DNA from: an uncultured Opitutia bacterium
Lineage (GTDB): Bacteria > Verrucomicrobiota > Verrucomicrobiia > Opitutales > Coraliomargaritaceae
NCBI GenBank assembly: GCA_937899295.1
Contig: CALBPO010000148.1
Span: forward strand, 1-21,686
DNA: 21,686 nucleotides
Direction: 5' to 3'
Shown one piece after another: positions 7,903-17,260 of the stretch (within the stretch, counting starts at the first letter, position 1; every line of letters begins with the position of its first letter). A program made the position numbers and the translations under genes. Under the pieces are notes generated by a model. The model did no database searches. It saw only the letters and a program-made list of their open reading frames with translations, and was not told where the DNA came from.

Positions 7903-7956
7903 CAAAACATCATCCACCACTAACAAGCCGGGTTAGAACTCCGCCTTACTTATAAG

Positions 7957-8562
7957 ATGTCACAGTCACTATTACAAAAACATTACGACGAGAAGGTCGT
8001 GCCCGCACTTATGGAAAAGTTCGGGTATAAGAACCCGCACCAAGTCCCCGTGGTCAAAAAGATCGTCATCAATTCTGGATTCTCGGCGACTGCTGATAAG
8101 AATCACGTGCAATACGTGAACGATGAGATCGCTAAGATCTCTGGCCAGCGCCCTGTCACTACGAAAGCTAAGCTTTCGATCTCGAACTTCAAGCTTCGTG
8201 AAGGTCAGCCCATTGGTTGTAAAGTGACTCTTCGCGGTGTAGCGATGTATAATTTCCTTATGCGCTTAATTAATATCTCGCTTCCTTGCATACGAGATTT
8301 TCGCGGAGTTCCTGCACGCCTCGACGGACAAGGCAACTACACGCTCGGTCTGAATGACCACACGATTTTCCCTGAAGTTTCTGCCGAAGGCACTAATGAA
8401 ACAATCGGTATGGACGTCTGCATCAACACAAGCGCTCTGTCCGATGACGAAGGACGCGAGCTCCTTAAGCTCTTTGGTATGCCTTTCCGCAAGACAAGTG
8501 CCGAAGTCGCCGAAGCCGAAGCCGCCGGAGCCGAAGCCGCCGTTACCGAAGCTTCTGCTTAA
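7957..8562 (+). CDS. rplE: 50S ribosomal protein L5
   Basis: L5 binds 5S rRNA together with L18 and contacts P-site tRNA. Family segments are VPVVKKIVINSGFSA, GQRPVTTKAKLSISNFKLREG, RDFRGVPARLDGQGNYTLGLNDH and the closing LKLFGMPFRK. The body ends at residue 179, the length of the whole E. coli protein. Here 22 further residues follow, made almost only of Ala, Glu and Val and written as short GCCGAA-like repeats. This acidic tail has no known L5 role. There is no Shine-Dalgarno sequence before the start at 7957. Confidence 0.97.
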   Translation: MSQSLLQKHYDEKVVPALMEKFGYKNPHQVPVVKKIVINSGFSATADKNHVQYVNDEIAKISGQRPVTTKAKLSISNFKLREGQPIGCKVTLRGVAMYNFLMRLINISLPCIRDFRGVPARLDGQGNYTLGLNDHTIFPEVSAEGTNETIGMDVCINTSALSDDEGRELLKLFGMPFRKTSAEVAEAEAAGAEAAVTEASA

Positions 8563-8583
8563 TTATTTAAAGAAAATTGACCC

Positions 8584-8889
8584 ATGGCTAAAAAATCAGC
8601 AATCCAACGTAACTTAAAGCGCGAACGCATGATCGCTAAATACGCAGCTAAGCGTAAAGAGCTCAAAGCGATCCTTGCCAATCCTGAAACTCCTGATGAG
8701 GAGTTCTACAAGGCGCAAGCCAAGTTGACTAAGCTGCCCAAGAACAGTTCTCCGATCCGTGCTCGCAATCGTTGCTCCGTTACCGGTCGTCCTCGCGCTT
8801 TCATCCGTAAATTTGGTCTTTCTCGTATCACATTCCGCGAACTTGCCACCCAAGGCAAGATACCTGGCGTTACAAAATCTTCATGGTAA
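8584..8889 (+). CDS. rpsN: 30S ribosomal protein S14 (zinc-free type)
   Basis: S14 is part of the 30S head near the decoding region. The 101-residue protein is the long, zinc-independent form: [16 protein letters not shown] at the start, then [29 protein letters not shown], with only one of the four cysteines of the short zinc form. Length equals the E. coli protein. The start at 8584 overlaps a CCATGG and has only a weak AAAGAAA upstream. A 96-base gap to rpsH follows, in which I see no gene. Confidence 0.96.
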   Translation: MAKKSAIQRNLKRERMIAKYAAKRKELKAILANPETPDEEFYKAQAKLTKLPKNSSPIRARNRCSVTGRPRAFIRKFGLSRITFRELATQGKIPGVTKSSW

Positions 8890-8985
8890 TTGTTCATAGC
8901 TCTCAAGTTTGAAGGCAGATTTCAAAAAGACCAAAAACCATAATCCTTATTACTCACAAAATTGAAAACCCACTAGTAAAATACT

Positions 8986-9384
8986 ATGGCAGTTCACGAC
9001 ACAATCGGCGATTTCCTCACCACAATCCGCAATGCCAGCTTGGCGCACAAGGAGACCTGCACAACGCAGCATTCCAAGATGCGTTCAGCCATAGCTGCGA
9101 TTCTTAAGAGTGAGGGTTACATTAAAGACTTTAGCGAAGGTCAAAACGAGAAGGGCTTCAAGACGCTCACGCTTACTCTGAAATTCGCAGGTAAAACTCC
9201 TGCGATCACCGGTATCCAGCGTCACAGCACTCCTGGTCGTCGCCTTTACTACGGCAGCAAAGAAATCCCGCGCGTCCTCGAAGGCTTGGGTGTTGCTATC
9301 CTCACTACTTCTAAAGGCGTAATGCGTGCTCGTGATGCCCGCGAACAAGGTGTAGGCGGCGAGTTCGTCTGCAAAGTCTGGTAA
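8986..9384 (+). CDS. rpsH: 30S ribosomal protein S8
   Basis: S8 organises the central domain of 16S rRNA and, in E. coli, represses the spc operon. The 132-residue product begins MAVHDTIGDFLTTIRNAS and ends with the conserved GLGVAILTTSKGVMRARDA and GVGGEFVCKVW. No Shine-Dalgarno sequence is present in the AT-rich 96-base gap before it. The gap is long enough for an internal promoter, but I saw no convincing -35/-10 pair. Confidence 0.97.
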   Translation: MAVHDTIGDFLTTIRNASLAHKETCTTQHSKMRSAIAAILKSEGYIKDFSEGQNEKGFKTLTLTLKFAGKTPAITGIQRHSTPGRRLYYGSKEIPRVLEGLGVAILTTSKGVMRARDAREQGVGGEFVCKVW

Positions 9385-9401
9385 TTGAAAGGCACTATAA
9401 G

Positions 9402-9938
9402 ATGAGTAGAATTGGTAAACTTCCTATCCCCGTCCTTGATAAGGCAAACGTCGCAGTTGATGGTCAGACTGTTCGCGTTGACGGACCCAAGGGTAAACTA
9501 GAAAAAACTTTCGACGGTTCGATCAATATCGAACTCGCTGATGGCGAAATCCGTGTAACGCCAACTGACAGTAGTCGCCACGCCCGCGCTATGTTCGGCA
9601 CCGCTCGTTCCATCATCAATAATATGGTGATCGGCGTCGTCGATGGTTACGAAAAGAAACTAGAGATCAAAGGTGTTGGTTTTCGTGCAGTGCTTGAGGG
9701 CGACTTGCTCGACCTGGCACTTGGCTATTCGCACCCAATCAAAGTGAAGATCCCTGAAGGGATCACAGTTAAAGTAGATCAGAATACAAAAATTTCCGTC
9801 TCTGGTGCTGATAAGCACATGGTGGGTGAAATCACTGCGACGATCTATTCCTACTTCCCAGCCGAGCCTTACAAGGGCAAGGGTGTCCACATTGTTGGCC
9901 AATATGTCCGCCGCAAGGAGGGTAAGAAGTCCGCTTAA
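9402..9938 (+). CDS. rplF: 50S ribosomal protein L6
   Basis: L6 lies near the factor-binding site of the 50S subunit. The 178-residue product shows the two-domain L6 layout: [11 protein letters not shown] at the start, [10 protein letters not shown], the junction [22 protein letters not shown], and the C-terminal [22 protein letters not shown] signature. GAAAGG precedes the ATG. Length matches the family (177 in E. coli). Confidence 0.97.
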   Translation: MSRIGKLPIPVLDKANVAVDGQTVRVDGPKGKLEKTFDGSINIELADGEIRVTPTDSSRHARAMFGTARSIINNMVIGVVDGYEKKLEIKGVGFRAVLEGDLLDLALGYSHPIKVKIPEGITVKVDQNTKISVSGADKHMVGEITATIYSYFPAEPYKGKGVHIVGQYVRRKEGKKSA

Positions 9939-9958
9939 TTTCCAGTCGAGTCACAGAT

Positions 9959-10315
9959 ATGAAACTCCAGAAGAAAAACTCTCTCGCGCAGAAGCGCCGT
10001 TATCGTATTCGCAAGAAGGTCAAAGGCACTGCAGAGCGCCCACGTCTTGCGGTGCATTTCTCCAACAAACACATCTATGCGCAGTGCATCGACGATGTCG
10101 CAGGCCACACAATGGCTTATGCATCCTCGGTGGGTGGCAAAGATGCTGACGTGAAGGCTAACAACGACGGTGCACTCGCACTCGGCAATGTCATCGCTGA
10201 AAAAGCGAAGGCAGCTGGTGTCGAATCTGTTGTTTTTGACCGCTCTGGTCGCCGCTACCACGGTTGCGTTAAAACATTCGCCGAAGCAGCTCGCAAAGGC
10301 GGCTTACAATTTTAA
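9959..10315 (+). CDS. rplR: 50S ribosomal protein L18
   Basis: L18 binds 5S rRNA with L5. The 118-residue protein has a very basic N-terminus, [20 protein letters not shown], and the closing [24 protein letters not shown], all diagnostic. The start at 9959 is the only one that keeps the basic N-terminal tail. It lies 20 bases after rplF and 11 before rpsE, with no clear Shine-Dalgarno sequence of its own. Confidence 0.96.
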   Translation: MKLQKKNSLAQKRRYRIRKKVKGTAERPRLAVHFSNKHIYAQCIDDVAGHTMAYASSVGGKDADVKANNDGALALGNVIAEKAKAAGVESVVFDRSGRRYHGCVKTFAEAARKGGLQF

Positions 10316-10326
10316 GGAACTCCTAT

Positions 10327-10851
10327 ATGAGCAGACAAAACAGATCATTTTCACAGAAGGACGAACCGGAAGAAACTCCGGAATACGTCGAGAAGGTTGT
10401 TCACATCAACCGTTGTGCTAAAGTTGTAAAGGGCGGTCGCCGTTTCAGCTTCGCAGCACTCGTCGTAGTCGGTAATCAAAAAGGCGAAGTCGGCGTCGGC
10501 TACGGTAAAGCAAAGGAAGTTCCTGAGTGCATCCGTAAAGGTACCGAGCAAGCCAAGAAGAATCTTGTTAAGATTAATCTTCGTAACGACACGATTCCTC
10601 ACCATGTTCTCGGCGAAGCTGATGGCGGTAAAGTTCTGCTTCGCCCTGCGTCGGACGGAACGGGTGTTATCGCTGGTGGCGGTTGCCGCGCAGTGCTCGA
10701 ATCCGTTGGCGTTAAAAACATTCTTTCCAAATCCCTCGGTTCAAACAATCACCTCGCTATGGTGAATGCGACGATGGCTGCGCTGCTTCAGTTGCGTTCT
10801 CATGAGGAAATTCAAAATATCCGTTTCGGCGAAGCCGTAGCGGAAGTCTAA
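10327..10851 (+). CDS. rpsE: 30S ribosomal protein S5
   Basis: S5 works with S4 in decoding fidelity and at the mRNA entrance. The 174-residue product has the dsRBD-like domain [20 protein letters not shown], then the [17 protein letters not shown] and [19 protein letters not shown] segments of the C-terminal domain. The N-terminal ~22 residues are charged ([13 protein letters not shown]). AAGGA precedes the ATG. In many bacteria rpmD (L30) follows. Here only 12 bases separate S5 from rplO, so L30 is missing from this operon. Confidence 0.97.
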   Translation: MSRQNRSFSQKDEPEETPEYVEKVVHINRCAKVVKGGRRFSFAALVVVGNQKGEVGVGYGKAKEVPECIRKGTEQAKKNLVKINLRNDTIPHHVLGEADGGKVLLRPASDGTGVIAGGGCRAVLESVGVKNILSKSLGSNNHLAMVNATMAALLQLRSHEEIQNIRFGEAVAEV

Positions 10852-10863
10852 AGATCTAAACAC

Positions 10864-11328
10864 ATGAATCTCGAAAATATTCCAACTATCAAAGGTGCCA
10901 CACACCCCACCAAACGTCTCGGACGAGGTGAAGGTAGCGGTCATGGTAAGACATCCGGTAAGGGGCATAAGGGCCAAAAGGCTCGCTCTGGTGGGGGTAT
11001 CCGCATCGGTTTCGAAGGCGGTCAAATGCCTCTCTATCGTAAACTTCCACGCCGTGGTTTCAACAATAAGAACTTTAAAGTCTCTTACCAACTGGTCAAC
11101 GTCGGACAACTCGAAAAGCTCGAAGGTGATACAGTGGATCGTGAGTCTCTGATCGCCGCAGGCCTTGTCCGCGACAACGATCAAGGCATCAAGCTCCTCG
11201 GTAACGGCGAGCTCTCTAAAGCCTACACAGTCAAGGTCTGCAAAGTTTCCGTTACTGCCAAGAGTAAGATCGAGGCTGCTGGTGGAAAGATTGAAGAATC
11301 TGTAACAGAGGAGAATGAGGAATCGTAA
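10864..11328 (+). CDS. rplO: 50S ribosomal protein L15
   Basis: L15 is a late-assembling 50S protein threading through 23S rRNA. Residues ~15-60 form the glycine-rich basic extension (KRLGRGEGSGHGKTSGKGHK, then GGIRIGFEGGQMPLYRKLPR). The C-terminal domain carries YQLVNVGQLEKLE and ends with VTAKSKIEAAGGKIEES. The last ~14 residues are strongly acidic (EESVTEENEES), making it 154 residues against 144 in E. coli. It lies 41 bases before secY, the usual neighbour. Confidence 0.97.
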   Translation: MNLENIPTIKGATHPTKRLGRGEGSGHGKTSGKGHKGQKARSGGGIRIGFEGGQMPLYRKLPRRGFNNKNFKVSYQLVNVGQLEKLEGDTVDRESLIAAGLVRDNDQGIKLLGNGELSKAYTVKVCKVSVTAKSKIEAAGGKIEESVTEENEES

Positions 11329-11369
11329 ATTCGACTTTTCTTTTGGATTCGCACTAGGACACGCCACAG

Positions 11370-12884
<1,515 letters not shown>

Positions 12885-12991
12885 TCCCGCGACCAACGCG
12901 ACCACGGCTATTCTCCGAAGGTGCAATGATCTAATTGCCTCTTCGTTCCTCAACTTTTGTTCTTTGATTCATCCACTCACTCCGCAATTCG

Positions 12992-13759
12992 ATGAAATAC
13001 ATTCGCTCAGACGAAGAAATTCAATCGATACGCGAAGCCTGCCAAATCGCCGCGACCGTTCTTAAACGCCTCGTTGACACGGTAGAAGAGGGGATAACCA
13101 CTTACGATCTCGATCAGCTCGGCCGCAAAGCCATCGAAGAGCTCGGAGCCGAAAGCGCCTGTCACAATTACCGTAACGGCGAACACGTCTTCCCTGCTTA
13201 CACCTGCCTCTCTGTGAATGAAGAAATTGTCCACGGAATCGGCACGATGCGCCGCACGATCTTAGCTGGAGATGTTGTTTCGATTGATGTTGTCGTGCGT
13301 CACCGAGGATTTATCGGCGATAATGCACGCACCGTGCTCATCGAGCCAGTTGCTGACGAAAACGCAGCTTTGATTGATGCCACCCGCGAATCGCTCAATT
13401 ATGCAATTAGTTTTGCCAGAGCCGGTAACCGAGTTGGCGACATTTCTAACGCTGTCGAACGCTTTATTAAACGCCACAGCTACGGTATCGTCCGCGAATT
13501 CGTTGGCCATGGTGTTGGTAAGACCATGCACGAGCTTCCACAAATCCCTAATTTCGGACGTCGTGGCAGCGGTTCCCTGCTGAAACCAGGGATGTGCCTC
13601 GCGATTGAGCCCATGATCAACCTCGGCAGCGGTAAAATTGACATGCTTGAAGACGGCTGGACGGCCGTTACCCGTGACCGTAAGCCCTCCGCTCACTTTG
13701 AGCATACCGTCCTCGTTACCAACGGCGAGCCGGAAATCTTAACAATTCCGCAGAATTAA
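12992..13759 (+). CDS. map: Methionine aminopeptidase, type I
   Basis: Removes the initiator methionine from new proteins when the second residue is small. The 255-residue pita-bread-fold enzyme keeps all five metal ligands: Asp99 (SIDV), Asp110 (GDNART), His173 (GHGVGKTMHE), Glu206 (AIEPMI) and Glu237 (FEHTVLV). It also keeps the substrate-binding His81 (VHGIG). It lacks the SH3-like N-terminal zinc extension of the type Ic forms. In Bacillus it also follows secY, but with adk between, and adk is absent here. The gap from secY is 107 bases, with no Shine-Dalgarno sequence before the ATG. Confidence 0.96.
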   Translation: MKYIRSDEEIQSIREACQIAATVLKRLVDTVEEGITTYDLDQLGRKAIEELGAESACHNYRNGEHVFPAYTCLSVNEEIVHGIGTMRRTILAGDVVSIDVVVRHRGFIGDNARTVLIEPVADENAALIDATRESLNYAISFARAGNRVGDISNAVERFIKRHSYGIVREFVGHGVGKTMHELPQIPNFGRRGSGSLLKPGMCLAIEPMINLGSGKIDMLEDGWTAVTRDRKPSAHFEHTVLVTNGEPEILTIPQN

Positions 13760-13834
13760 CTTTTCAAACCAACTTAAATCACTATTTTCCACCGTTTTCC
13801 CGTATTCTAGCGGGTAACCAACCTTTTAAATATC

Positions 13835-14197
13835 ATGCCACGTATCCTTGGAGTCGATATCCCCGCAAACAAGAAGCTAGTTTACTCGCTTCGTTATATC
13901 TATGGCATTGGCCCAACTCGCGCCGCTGCAATCGTCGCCGAGTCCGGTTTCGATGCAGACCGTCGTGCCGGTGACCTCAGTGAAGAAGAGGTTAACAAGC
14001 TAGCTTCCATTGTGGGCGACAAGCAATACGTGGTTGAAGGTGATCTTCGCCGTGAGCGCACTGCCAATCTTAAGCGCCTTTCCGCTATCCGCAGTGTTCG
14101 TGGTATGCGCCATATGCGTGGTCTTCCAGTTCGTGGCCAACGCACAAAAACAAATGCCCGCACTCGTAAGGGTGCTGTCAAGCCAGTCCGACGATAG
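13835..14197 (+). CDS. rpsM: 30S ribosomal protein S13
   Basis: S13 sits at the top of the 30S head and bridges to the 50S subunit. The 120-residue product begins MPRILGVDIPANKK, has the helix-two-turn-helix segment YIYGIGPTRAAAIV, and ends in the basic tail RGLPVRGQRTKTNARTRKG. The 75-base gap before it contains a short CCCG/CGGG hairpin but neither rpmJ nor infA, which commonly precede rpsM elsewhere. Confidence 0.97.
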   Translation: MPRILGVDIPANKKLVYSLRYIYGIGPTRAAAIVAESGFDADRRAGDLSEEEVNKLASIVGDKQYVVEGDLRRERTANLKRLSAIRSVRGMRHMRGLPVRGQRTKTNARTRKGAVKPVRR

Positions 14198-14231
14198 TTC
14201 GACCACCTACATTTATTAAAAGGAATTTCCT

Positions 14232-14741
14232 ATGAGCGAAGAAGAAAACACACCCGTTGAAGAAGAAAAAGTAGTGGCTGCAGCTTCTACTGAAGAGGGT
14301 ACTGAGCCCGAAAAAAAGAAGGAAGTCACAGCAGAAGATCTTCTGAAGAGCGATTTAGACGGTGTTAAAATCCGCCGTGCCAAAGGTAGTAAGAATATTA
14401 CATCCGGTATCGTTAATGTGCTCGCCACTTTCAATAACACTAAAGTCACTTTCTGTGATGCACGCGGCAACGTCATTTCCTGGTCAAGTGCCGGTAAGTG
14501 CAACTTCCGTGGCTCTCGTAAGTCCACTGCCTACGCTGCACAGGTCGTCACTCAAGACGCCGGTCGTGTAGCCATGTCGCACGGAATGAAAGAAGTCGTC
14601 GTTAAGTTGAACGGTCCAGGTATGGGTCGCGATTCCGCTGTCCGCGCACTCCAATCTTTAGGCATGATCGTAACCGAAATCGTGGATGTGACTCCGGTCC
14701 CCCACAATGGTTGCCGCGCGCCGAAACGTCGTCGTGTTTAA
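14232..14741 (+). CDS. rpsK: 30S ribosomal protein S11 with acidic N-terminal extension
   Basis: S11 lines the mRNA exit platform of the 30S subunit. The conserved body starts around residue 45 ([20 protein letters not shown]) and contains [26 protein letters not shown] and the closing [18 protein letters not shown]. At 169 residues it is about 40 longer than E. coli S11. The extra N-terminal part is rich in Glu with some Lys and Ala, and low in complexity. AAAGGA directly before the ATG at 14232 supports this long start, and no ATG lies near the body start. The role of the extension is unknown. Confidence 0.96.
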   Translation: MSEEENTPVEEEKVVAAASTEEGTEPEKKKEVTAEDLLKSDLDGVKIRRAKGSKNITSGIVNVLATFNNTKVTFCDARGNVISWSSAGKCNFRGSRKSTAYAAQVVTQDAGRVAMSHGMKEVVVKLNGPGMGRDSAVRALQSLGMIVTEIVDVTPVPHNGCRAPKRRRV

Positions 14742-14800
14742 TCTGACTCTGCCAGATAGACACATATAAATTAGTTAGCAGATAATTAGAAAATAACACC

Positions 14801-15409
14801 ATGGCCCGTTACACAGGACCCACAACACGTATCAACCGCCGCTTCGGTCAGGCAATCTTTGCTCCGACTAAAGCTTTTGAGCGCAAGCCGCACCCTCCCG
14901 GACAGCACGGCCCTCGCCTGCGTCGTAAGTTCAGCGACTATGCAGTCGGCCTGAATGAAAAGCAAAAGCTTCGTTTCATGTATGGCATGACAGAGAAGCA
15001 GTTCCGTCTCACCTTCGAAAAAGCTAAAGCGACTCGTGGTGTAACTGGTGAAATTTTCCTCAAGATGTTAGAATGCCGTCTCGATAGTGTAATCTATCGT
15101 CTTGGTTTCGCTAAGTCTCGCGCTGCCGCTCGCCAATTTGTTGGCCATGGTCACATAGCAGTCAACGGCATCAAAACAGACATCGCCAGCTTTATGGTCA
15201 AAGAAGGTCAAGAGATTGAAGTGCGTGAGCGCACCTCCTCTCGCCAGCTAGCGACTCGTTGTATGGAAGAGAGCCAAGCACGCACCGTGCCTGAGTGGCT
15301 CACACTCAATGCCGACGCCCTCAAGGCCACCGTTAATCGCCTTCCCTCTTCTGAAGAAACTGAAGAGTCGATTAACGTTCAATTGATCGTTGAATTCTAT
15401 AGCCGCTAG
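14801..15409 (+). CDS. rpsD: 30S ribosomal protein S4 (zinc-free type)
   Basis: S4 nucleates 30S assembly and works with S5 in fidelity. The 202-residue product begins MARYTGPTTRINRRFG, with the zinc-ligand cysteines of the C+ form replaced. GQHGPRLRRKFSDYA and YGMTEKQFR follow. The S4 RNA-binding domain is RLDSVIYRLGFAKSRAAARQFVGHGH, then VNG. It sits between rpsK and rpoA, as in E. coli. A 59-base gap before and after it shows no clear Shine-Dalgarno sequence for its own start. Confidence 0.97.
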   Translation: MARYTGPTTRINRRFGQAIFAPTKAFERKPHPPGQHGPRLRRKFSDYAVGLNEKQKLRFMYGMTEKQFRLTFEKAKATRGVTGEIFLKMLECRLDSVIYRLGFAKSRAAARQFVGHGHIAVNGIKTDIASFMVKEGQEIEVRERTSSRQLATRCMEESQARTVPEWLTLNADALKATVNRLPSSEETEESINVQLIVEFYSR

Positions 15410-15468
15410 TTCGGCCCAGATCTTCGTTTCATCGCAATTCACAGTAACCAGCTAGAGAAAAGTCCATT

Positions 15469-16470
15469 ATGCCAAAGCGCTTAGGAAAATTTGAACTTCC
15501 CAACCGTCTGTCCAAAGTCGAAGACACCGCGACAGATACATTCGCCACATTTACAGCCGAGCCGTTTGAAAGCGGTTATGGCCATACAATTGGTAACTCC
15601 CTTCGTCGAGTGCTTCTTAGCTCGATTGAAGGTGCTTCTATCACCTCGATTAAGATCGACGGAGTTCAGCACGAGTTCCAAAGCATCGACGGCGTGGTCG
15701 AAGATGTCACTGATATTGTACTCAATCTTAAAAAAGTGCTCCTCATATCCGAGTCTCGCGAATCTGCTACACTGCTCATCGATGTAAATCGTGGCGGCAA
15801 GGTAACTGCGAAAGATATCCAAGAGGATGCCAACTTCAAGATCATCAACCCAAAGCAAATCATCTGCACACTAGACAAGCCGCAGCGTTTCCTCGCGGAG
15901 CTCGAAGTCAAAGTTGGCCGTGGTTACTGCACTGGTGAAGATAATAAGCAAGATGAGCAGCCCATCGGTGTGATCCCGATTGACTCGCTTTTCAGCCCAG
16001 TTCGTCTCGTTAAGTATTCCGTCGAGAATACCCGTGTCGGCCAATCAATGGACTACGATAAGCTGATCCTTGAAGTCACTACAGACGGGCGAATCACTCC
16101 AGACGACGCACTCAAGCAGAGTGCCGCAATCCTCAAGCACCACCTTGAGGTATTCGATGAAGTTTCTCAGGACGACATCGAGTTCGAGAGTGAGAGTAAG
16201 GAGATCAGCGAAGAGCAGAATCGCCTTCGCAAACTGCTGAACATGAGCGTGAATGAAATCGAACTTTCCGTCCGTGCCGCTAACTGCCTCAATAATGCCA
16301 ACATCACAACAGTTGGTGAGCTCGCGATGAAGTCCGAACAAGAAATGCTTAAGTATCGCAACTTCGGTAAAAAGTCGCTCAACGAAATTAAGGACAAGCT
16401 CGAGCAACTCGGCCTTTCCCTTGGTATGAAAATCGACGAACGCCTTCTTGAAAAGGGTAGCGAACTTTAA
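15469..16470 (+). CDS. rpoA: DNA-directed RNA polymerase subunit alpha
   Basis: Alpha forms the dimer that nucleates RNA polymerase assembly and contacts promoter UP elements and activators. The 333-residue product has the N-terminal dimerisation domain (GYGHTIGNSLRRVLLSSIEG, then GVVEDVTDIVLNLKK) and a C-terminal helix-hairpin-helix domain ending GLSLGM. In the latter, Arg269 and Asn272 within SVRAANC match the DNA-contacting Arg265/Asn268 of E. coli. UP-element recognition is therefore likely retained. AGAGA lies upstream of the ATG. Confidence 0.97.
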   Translation: MPKRLGKFELPNRLSKVEDTATDTFATFTAEPFESGYGHTIGNSLRRVLLSSIEGASITSIKIDGVQHEFQSIDGVVEDVTDIVLNLKKVLLISESRESATLLIDVNRGGKVTAKDIQEDANFKIINPKQIICTLDKPQRFLAELEVKVGRGYCTGEDNKQDEQPIGVIPIDSLFSPVRLVKYSVENTRVGQSMDYDKLILEVTTDGRITPDDALKQSAAILKHHLEVFDEVSQDDIEFESESKEISEEQNRLRKLLNMSVNEIELSVRAANCLNNANITTVGELAMKSEQEMLKYRNFGKKSLNEIKDKLEQLGLSLGMKIDERLLEKGSEL

Positions 16471-16502
16471 TCGCTCTCTTTCAGCACTAAGAAATTTAGA
16501 CA

Positions 16503-17165
16503 ATGCGTCATAACAAAAGAAAACATAAACTCGGCGTTTCTGGTCCTCACCGTTCCGCGATGATGGGCAATCTGATGACTGCCCTCATTACACACGGCCG
16601 CATCGAAACGACCATCTCCAAGGCACGTGCCCTTCGCCCTGTTATTGAGAAAATTATAACACTCGCGAAGAAGGCGGAAAAAGCCAACGACGCTGCACGC
16701 AAACTACACTACCGTCGTCTTGCGATTGCCCGTGTCCGTGATAAGAACGCAGTTGCTAAGCTTTTTGATGAGCTTGTGTCCGAGTTCACTGATCGAAACG
16801 GCGGTTACACACGTATCTACAAACTCGGCCAACGTATCGGTGACGCCGCTGAAATGGGGCTCATTGAATTCGTTGATGGTAATGATGAAGGCTACAGTAA
16901 AAAGCCCAAGAAGAAAGCCGCTAAAAAGAAGGCTCCAAAAGAAGCAGTGAAGGAGGCAGTCACTGAAGAGCCTGCTGAAGAATCTGCACCTTCTGATGTT
17001 GAGCCTAGCGAATCTCCTGAAGAAGTACCCGCTAAGAAGGCAGCTAAGAAGCCCGCCAAAAAGGCTGCTAAAAAGGCAGCTAAGAAGCCCGCCAAAAAGG
17101 CTGCCAAAAAGGCAGCTAAGAAGGTAGCCAAAAAGACTGACGACAGCACAGAGAAAGACGCTTAA
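16503..17165 (+). CDS. rplQ: 50S ribosomal protein L17 with long Lys/Ala-rich C-terminal tail
   Basis: L17 sits near the tunnel exit. Its body, residues 1 to about 130, is standard: MRHNKRKHKLGVSGPHRSAM, ALITHGRIETTISKARALRP and GGYTRIYKLGQRIGDAAEM. About 88 further residues follow: a basic stretch (KKPKKKAAKKK), an acidic stretch (EEPAEESAPSDVEPSESPEE), then a histone-H1-like run of AKKAAKKP units at residues ~176-212. The run is encoded by a 36-base tandem repeat. The tail is in frame and ends just before the operon terminator, so it is part of the gene as read. It may be disordered and bind nucleic acid, but that is inference. Confidence 0.96.
   Translation: MRHNKRKHKLGVSGPHRSAMMGNLMTALITHGRIETTISKARALRPVIEKIITLAKKAEKANDAARKLHYRRLAIARVRDKNAVAKLFDELVSEFTDRNGGYTRIYKLGQRIGDAAEMGLIEFVDGNDEGYSKKPKKKAAKKKAPKEAVKEAVTEEPAEESAPSDVEPSESPEEVPAKKAAKKPAKKAAKKAAKKPAKKAAKKAAKKVAKKTDDSTEKDA
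17037..17135 (+). repeat. 36-bp tandem repeat within the rplQ tail
   Basis: Two near-perfect 36-base units (17037-17072 and 17073-17108, one T/C difference near the end) are followed by a partial third copy to 17135 with more changes. Each unit encodes twelve residues, KAAKKPAKKAAK. Because the period is a multiple of three, copy number can change without breaking the frame. Confidence 0.85.
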
Positions 17166-17184
17166 GCACCTTCAGATTTTCACC

Positions 17185-17221
17185 AAAAAGCCCTTCCTCC
17201 ATTGAGGGCGGGCTTTTTTTT
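17185..17221 (+). terminator. Rho-independent terminator of the ribosomal operon
   Basis: GCCC (17190-17193) pairs with GGGC (17210-17213), with an inner CCTC/GAGG stem and a CATT loop. The flanks AAAAA and eight T extend the pairing and supply the T run. It lies 20 bases after the rplQ stop and closes the operon. Confidence 0.88.
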
Positions 17222-17260
17222 AGAAGTCGCGCTCGCAGTGCTGCCTGCTATCTTAGACAT

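Noticed and set aside
10741..11367. 208-residue - strand frame across rplO
   Set aside because: Covers rplO and its flanks in antisense. The + strand product is unmistakable L15.
12885..12991. secY-map gap checked for adk, rpmJ, infA or a promoter
   Set aside because: Too short for adk. No open frame matching L36 or IF1 and no convincing -35/-10 pair.
13799..13814. CCCG/CGGG hairpin before rpsM as a terminator or regulator
   Set aside because: Only four pairs and no T run. Transcription must continue into rpsM.
17037..17135. Repeat considered as a CRISPR or intergenic repeat
   Set aside because: It is a contiguous in-frame coding repeat without spacers and translates to a regular Lys/Ala tail.
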